A stretch of 64,000 nucleotides of DNA. Source: Syntrophobacteraceae bacterium. Lineage in GTDB: Bacteria; Desulfobacterota; Syntrophobacteria; Syntrophobacterales; Syntrophobacteraceae. The translations under genes were made by a program, and so were the position numbers. The DNA lies in the NCBI GenBank assembly GCA_025454175.1, contig JALOOX010000001.1:62001-126000 (forward strand), given 5' to 3'. The notes beneath the pieces were generated by a model that made no database searches, was not told the DNA's origin, and saw nothing but the letters and a program-made list of their open reading frames with translations. Positions 60,899 through 64,000 of this stretch are shown here, one piece after another. Within the stretch, counting starts at the first letter, position 1; every line of letters begins with the position of its first letter.

Positions 60899-61609
60899 TT
60901 GGCTCTACCCAAAGTCAGAACAGGCAAGCAGGCGGCTCAGGCCGGGCCCCTCGACCTGAGCAGGGCTCAGCGCGCGCAAGAGTGGCTCGAGCATAACAGG
61001 AATCTCTTGGGCGGCATCGTTGCCGGCGTGCTCGTTGTTTTTTTGATCGTTTTGGGAGTCCAGGGCTATCTGAGCAGCCAGGAGTCGCGGGCCGAGGAAC
61101 GTTACGCCCAACTGCTGCGGCAGTGGCCCGCGGATTTCGGCGCCGCCGATGATCAGGCCATGGAGAAGTTGATACCCGACCTGGAGCAGTTCATACGGGA
61201 GCATGAAGGAAGGCGGGCGGCCTGGCTGGCGCGCTTGGACCTGGCCCGGGTGTTCTACCAGCTGCGGCGTCAGGAGGATGCCCTCGGACAGAATCGGAGA
61301 GTGCTGGATGGAGCAGGGGATCCCTCCCTGAAGGGCATGGCCCGCTATCAGGCCGCGGTCACTTTGCAGGCCATGGGCCGATCCGAAGAGGCCATCACCC
61401 ACTGGACGGCCATGAAGAATGAATTGTCCCTGGTTTCCGAAAGGGAGATCAACTGGAAGCTCGCCACTCTCCACACCGCTCGACAGGAATATCCCAAAGC
61501 CATCGAGCACCTCGAGGCCGCACTCAAGGCCGGCGGGGATTATCCGACCAATCAGCTGATCGAGGATCAGCTGGCCGGCTTGAGAGCTTCAGCACCCCAG
61601 GGTTCGTGA
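60899..61609 (+). CDS. Membrane-anchored TPR protein (YfgM/TPR_21-like)
   Basis: An inner-membrane protein of about 236 residues. A basic cytoplasmic N-terminus (LPKVRTGKQAAQAG...RAQEWLEHNRN) precedes one helix (LLGGIVAGVLVVFLIVLGVQGYL, about 38-60). TPR-like helical pairs follow on the periplasmic side (AAWLARLDLARVFYQLRRQEDALGQN; ARYQAAVTLQAMGRSEEAITHW; INWKLATLHTARQEYPKAIEHLEAAL). The layout recalls YfgM, which works with the BamB neighbour and envelope chaperones. TTG 60899 with GGGAG at 8 nt is the preferred start; GTG 60890 is also possible. An ORF back to 60836 runs through a repeat array and is less likely. Confidence 0.78.
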   Translation: MALPKVRTGKQAAQAGPLDLSRAQRAQEWLEHNRNLLGGIVAGVLVVFLIVLGVQGYLSSQESRAEERYAQLLRQWPADFGAADDQAMEKLIPDLEQFIREHEGRRAAWLARLDLARVFYQLRRQEDALGQNRRVLDGAGDPSLKGMARYQAAVTLQAMGRSEEAITHWTAMKNELSLVSEREINWKLATLHTARQEYPKAIEHLEAALKAGGDYPTNQLIEDQLAGLRASAPQGS

Positions 61610-61660
61610 GCGACACACGCGGGTGAATGCCTGGAGCCCATTTCCGCGAGGACAATTCCC

Positions 61661-61689
61661 TTGACACCGCCCCGGGATTTGGCTATTCA
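61661..61689 (+). promoter_or_regulatory. Sigma-70-type promoter of the paaK leader
   Basis: TTGACA (61661-61666), a 17-nt spacer and TATTCA (61684-61689). Predicted start is near 61696, giving a leader of about 265 nt before ATG 61960. Confidence 0.65.
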
Positions 61690-61920
61690 GCGGACACTTG
61701 ACCTTATTCATTCATTCACGCAAGGTGCCTCAGTGACAGGATTTTTTTATTTCAGCGGCTTTCGCTTTAGCGGCGGGTTCATTTTTCCGGGGCCCGCTCA
61801 TGGGATGGTGAATTAGCCCGAGCTAATACGCGAGCAGACAGAACCATGGGGGGGCCGAAGCAGCGGAGCCCATGGTGTGATGTTTCGAGGCTGTGGATTC
61901 CGCCCACAGCTTTTTTTTTG
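61690..61920 (+). promoter_or_regulatory. Structured leader upstream of paaK ending in an intrinsic terminator
   Basis: Four hairpins are visible: GCGGG/CCCGC (61773-61797), ATTAGC/GCTAAT (61812-61827), ACCATGGG/CCCATGGT (61843-61876) and GCTGTGG/CCACAGC (61890-61910) with nine T residues after it. The last one is a terminator located 41 nt before the paaK start. The layout suggests transcription attenuation by a ligand, protein or ribosome. I do not recognise a known riboswitch class and see no clear leader peptide. Confidence 0.55.
61890..61919 (+). terminator. Intrinsic terminator in the paaK leader
   Basis: Seven-bp stem GCTGTGG (61890-61896) with CCACAGC (61904-61910), 7-nt loop, then nine T residues (61911-61919). 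No gene on the plus strand ends between the promoter at 61661 and this site, so it interrupts the leader instead of ending an upstream gene. Confidence 0.75.
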
Positions 61921-61959
61921 CTTTGGACACAGCTTCTGCATAGGGAGGTTTGTTGGGCC

Positions 61960-63261
61960 ATGATGTTCAATGTCGAGTTCGAGACGCTTCCCCGGGAGGC
62001 GTTGGAAGCCATTCAACTGCGGCGTCTGCAGGCTGTTCTGGAACGGGTCTACGCCACGGTGCCCTTTTACCGAAGGAAATTTGACGAGGCAGGTGTTGCG
62101 CCTTCGGACATCAGGGATCTGGCCGATCTGGCCCGGGTCCCCTTCACCACCAAGCAGGACCTGCGTGACAATTATCCCTTTGGCATGTTCGCCGTTCCCA
62201 TGGACAACGTGGTTCGCATTCACGCGTCCTCGGGCACCACCGGCAAGCCCACCGTGGTCGGTTACACCTCTCGCGACATCGCAACCTGGTCGGAGCTCAT
62301 GGCCCGGGCACTGGCAGCCGGCGGCGCGACCCGCGGCGATATCATCCACAACGCTTACGGATACGGTCTCTTCACCGGAGGTCTGGGCGTTCATTACGGG
62401 GCTGAGCGGCTGGGAGCTTCGGTCATTCCCATTTCCGGCGGAAATACCAAACGACAGATCATGATCATGGCGGATTTCGGACCGACCATCATCACCTGCA
62501 CGCCATCCTACGCCCTGCATCTCGCCGAGGTGGCCGTTGAAATGGGAGTGGACTTCAAGGGGCTGCGGTTCAAGGCCGGCATTTTTGGAGCTGAGCCTTG
62601 GTCCGAGCAGATGCGCCTCGAGATCGAGGAGAAGCTCAACCTCCAGGCCATGGACATTTATGGCCTGAGCGAGGTCATGGGGCCGGGTGTATCCGTCGAG
62701 TGCATCGAGGCCAAGAAGGGGCTCCATGTTTTCGAGGACCATTTCATCCCCGAGATCATCAACCCGGAAACGGGCGAGGTGCTTCCTTCGGGGTCCACGG
62801 GGGAGCTCGTTTTCACGTCGCTCACCAAGGAAGCCTTTCCGGTGATCCGCTATCGCACCCGCGACATCACCTCCCTCAATCCGGAGCCCTGCATTTGCGG
62901 TCGGACTCATGTCCGCATGAACCGGGTCAGCGGACGCACCGACGACATGCTGATCATCCGCGGGGTTAACGTGTTCCCGTCGCAGATCGAAAGCGTGCTC
63001 ATGGAAATCGAGGAAGTGGAGCCGCACTACCAGCTCATTGTCGATCGGGAGGGCAATCTCGACATGCTCACGGTCCTGGTGGAGGTTGGCGAGCAGGCGT
63101 TTTCGGACGAGGTGCGCGTGCTGCAAGGCCTCGAGAAGAAGATCTCGAAAAACATCAAGGAATACCTTGGTGTATCCGTGAAGACCAGGCTGGTCGAGCC
63201 CAAGACCATTGCCAGGAGCGAGGGCAAGGCTCAGCGGGTGATCGACAACCGCAAGATTTAG
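61960..63261 (+). CDS. paaK: Phenylacetate-CoA ligase
   Basis: AMP-forming ligase that activates phenylacetate or other aryl acids to CoA thioesters, 433 residues. The ANL-family motifs are visible: [20 protein letters not shown] (P-loop), [40 protein letters not shown] and [12 protein letters not shown]. The C-terminal subdomain has [29 protein letters not shown], with the hinge Asp. The end [19 protein letters not shown] carries the catalytic Lys. AGGGAGG precedes ATG 61960. The next genes encode an ACT-domain protein and a branched-chain amino acid binding protein, an arrangement often found with indolepyruvate:ferredoxin oxidoreductase. Regulation probably occurs through the leader upstream. 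Confidence 0.94.
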   Translation: MMFNVEFETLPREALEAIQLRRLQAVLERVYATVPFYRRKFDEAGVAPSDIRDLADLARVPFTTKQDLRDNYPFGMFAVPMDNVVRIHASSGTTGKPTVVGYTSRDIATWSELMARALAAGGATRGDIIHNAYGYGLFTGGLGVHYGAERLGASVIPISGGNTKRQIMIMADFGPTIITCTPSYALHLAEVAVEMGVDFKGLRFKAGIFGAEPWSEQMRLEIEEKLNLQAMDIYGLSEVMGPGVSVECIEAKKGLHVFEDHFIPEIINPETGEVLPSGSTGELVFTSLTKEAFPVIRYRTRDITSLNPEPCICGRTHVRMNRVSGRTDDMLIIRGVNVFPSQIESVLMEIEEVEPHYQLIVDREGNLDMLTVLVEVGEQAFSDEVRVLQGLEKKISKNIKEYLGVSVKTRLVEPKTIARSEGKAQRVIDNRKI

Positions 63262-63285
63262 CTCGTCGAAGGACAGGAGGAGAAC

Positions 63286-63717
63286 ATGCGGGTCGAACAG
63301 ATTTCGGTTTTTCTCGAGAACAAGGCGGGGCGACTGGCCGAGGTGGCCAGAATACTCTCGGACGCCGGCATCAACATCAGGGCGCTTTCCCTGGCGGACA
63401 CCTCGGATTTCGGCATCCTGCGCCTGATCGTCAACGACAACGCGCGGGCCAAGGAGGCTCTCAAGCAGCAGGGGTTCACCGTCGGCAGGACCGACGTGGT
63501 GGCCGTGGAGGTGGAGGACAGGCCGGGGGGCTTGCACAAGATCCTGGACATCCTCAACCGGGGCAACGTGAATGTCGAGTACATGTACGCCTTTGTGCAG
63601 CAGAGCGGCAACAATGCGGTGATCATCTTCAGGTTCGACCACCTGGATGAAGCCGTGAAGGTTCTGCAGGCCAATGGAGTCACGGTCATCGAGGGGGAGC
63701 GGCTTTACGCCATGTGA
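63286..63717 (+). CDS. Tandem ACT-domain protein
   Basis: A 143-residue cytoplasmic protein of two ACT domains. The first is [47 protein letters not shown]. The second begins [36 protein letters not shown] pairs bind amino acids at their interface. Lying 24 nt after paaK, it is probably an amino-acid sensor for arylacetate or aromatic amino acid metabolism; homologues often accompany paaK. AGGAGG lies just upstream of the ATG. Confidence 0.92.
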   Translation: MRVEQISVFLENKAGRLAEVARILSDAGINIRALSLADTSDFGILRLIVNDNARAKEALKQQGFTVGRTDVVAVEVEDRPGGLHKILDILNRGNVNVEYMYAFVQQSGNNAVIIFRFDHLDEAVKVLQANGVTVIEGERLYAM

Positions 63718-63745
63718 TTTCCATTCACCAGGAAGGGGGAGAAGC

Positions 63746-64000
63746 ATGAAGTGCAGGATGAAGGTTCTGGCCGTGGTGATGATGCAGCTCGCAGCCATCG
63801 TGAGCTTCTCGTTGTCCAGCTGTCTCGCTGCCGAGACTTACAAGATCGGAGGTCTGTTCGCGGTGACCGGCCCCAATTCTTTTCTGGGGGATCCCGAAAA
63901 GAAGAGCCTTCAGATGGCCATCGACGAGATCAATGCCCGGGGAGGCATTGACGGCCATCGACTGGAGGCGGTGATCCGCGACACGGAAGGTGTGCCGGAC
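63746..64000 (+). CDS. Branched-chain amino acid ABC transporter substrate-binding protein (3' partial)
   Basis: The N-terminal 85 residues of a LivJ/Leu-Ile-Val-type periplasmic binding protein. The signal peptide is MKCRMKVLAVVMMQLAAIVS followed by FSLSSCLA, with lipobox-like SSC. The mature start ETYKIGGLFAVTGPNSFLGDPEKKSLQMAIDEINARGGIDGHRLEAVIRDTEG is typical of the family. GGAAGGGGGAG precedes ATG 63746, 28 nt after the ACT gene. The gene runs off the window; permease and ATPase genes would be expected to follow. Confidence 0.9.
   Translation, partial: MKCRMKVLAVVMMQLAAIVSFSLSSCLAAETYKIGGLFAVTGPNSFLGDPEKKSLQMAIDEINARGGIDGHRLEAVIRDTEGVPD

Noticed and set aside
61813-63798. 661-codon minus-strand frame opposite paaK and the ACT gene
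   Set aside because: Antisense shadow of two well-supported genes.
1-64000. tRNA, rRNA, insertion sequences and phage genes
   Set aside because: I looked through all intergenic gaps for T-arm and acceptor patterns and through all frames for transposase or integrase motifs and found none. A tRNAscan and Infernal run would settle RNA genes.

Overview
This window reads as chromosomal DNA of a GC-rich (about 60-65 % by eye) free-living anaerobic deltaproteobacterium (Desulfobacterota, Syntrophobacter-like). The pointers are a DVU0772-type protein, TAXI-TRAP binding protein, PAS domains with C/PC/H.CPL cysteine motifs, an archaemetzincin, a GltD-NuoG-like fused oxidoreductase, one-carbon/folate enzymes, and a phenylacetate-CoA ligase/ACT/branched-chain-amino-acid-binding cluster at the right edge. 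Genus is an inference. I see no rRNA, tRNA, CRISPR array, prophage or insertion sequence.

Layout. 1-5.6 kb: end of a class A penicillin-binding protein (PBP1C type), then a MacA-like adaptor, ABC ATPase and FtsX/MacB permease. 5.6-9.4 kb: NagZ, a TAXI binding protein, an ExeA-like ATPase. 9.7-14.6 kb (minus): a tightly overlapping operon of transglutaminase-like protein, Cys-rich unknown, class III sirtuin, LarE, LarB, LarC, without LarA. 14.7-19.4 kb: CHASE2 adenylate cyclase, and divergently a GAF sigma-54 activator preceded by a near-consensus sigma-54 promoter that runs into a strong intrinsic terminator about 45 nt downstream (candidate small RNA). 19.4-23.2 kb (minus): pterin-binding protein, cyclodeaminase, TolC, HAD phosphatase. 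23.6-26.7 kb: 1030-residue membrane protein of unknown function with a PHP-like segment. 26.7-32.8 kb (minus): histidine kinase with a HAMP domain split by a Cys-rich insert, response regulator, 1199-residue FAD/Fe-S/molybdopterin-type fusion. 33-36.8 kb: EmrE-family transporter, CBS-ACT protein, GlsB, CCA-adding enzyme. 37-39.2 kb: a leucine-attenuated leuA locus with a small membrane protein gene, an eight-Leu leader peptide and a terminator/antiterminator. 39.5-42.3 kb: small membrane protein, DsrE-like, Tat/lipoprotein SOD, GcvH-like protein. 42.6-47.6 kb: Rossmann-PAS histidine kinase, sigma-54 response regulator and archaemetzincin (ATGA overlaps), then a DHH phosphoesterase. 48-52.5 kb: PfpI, DVU0772-like, NarL-type kinase, coiled-coil membrane protein. 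52.8-58 kb: YbhGFSR-like ABC exporter. 58.4-64 kb: DUF1566-like protein, TrmL, a broken small gene, heptose-phosphate adenylyltransferase-like protein, TPR protein, and the paaK-ACT-livJ-like cluster behind a structured leader.

Intergenic DNA is notable. At least seven gaps carry degenerate tandem repeats with a strict 7-nt period. Four of these gaps also share a conserved core of about 60 nt. There are also a 48-bp perfect palindrome, a REP-pair-like double hairpin and an 8-nt tandem array. Start codons were chosen from ribosome binding sites and family N-termini and are flagged where doubtful.
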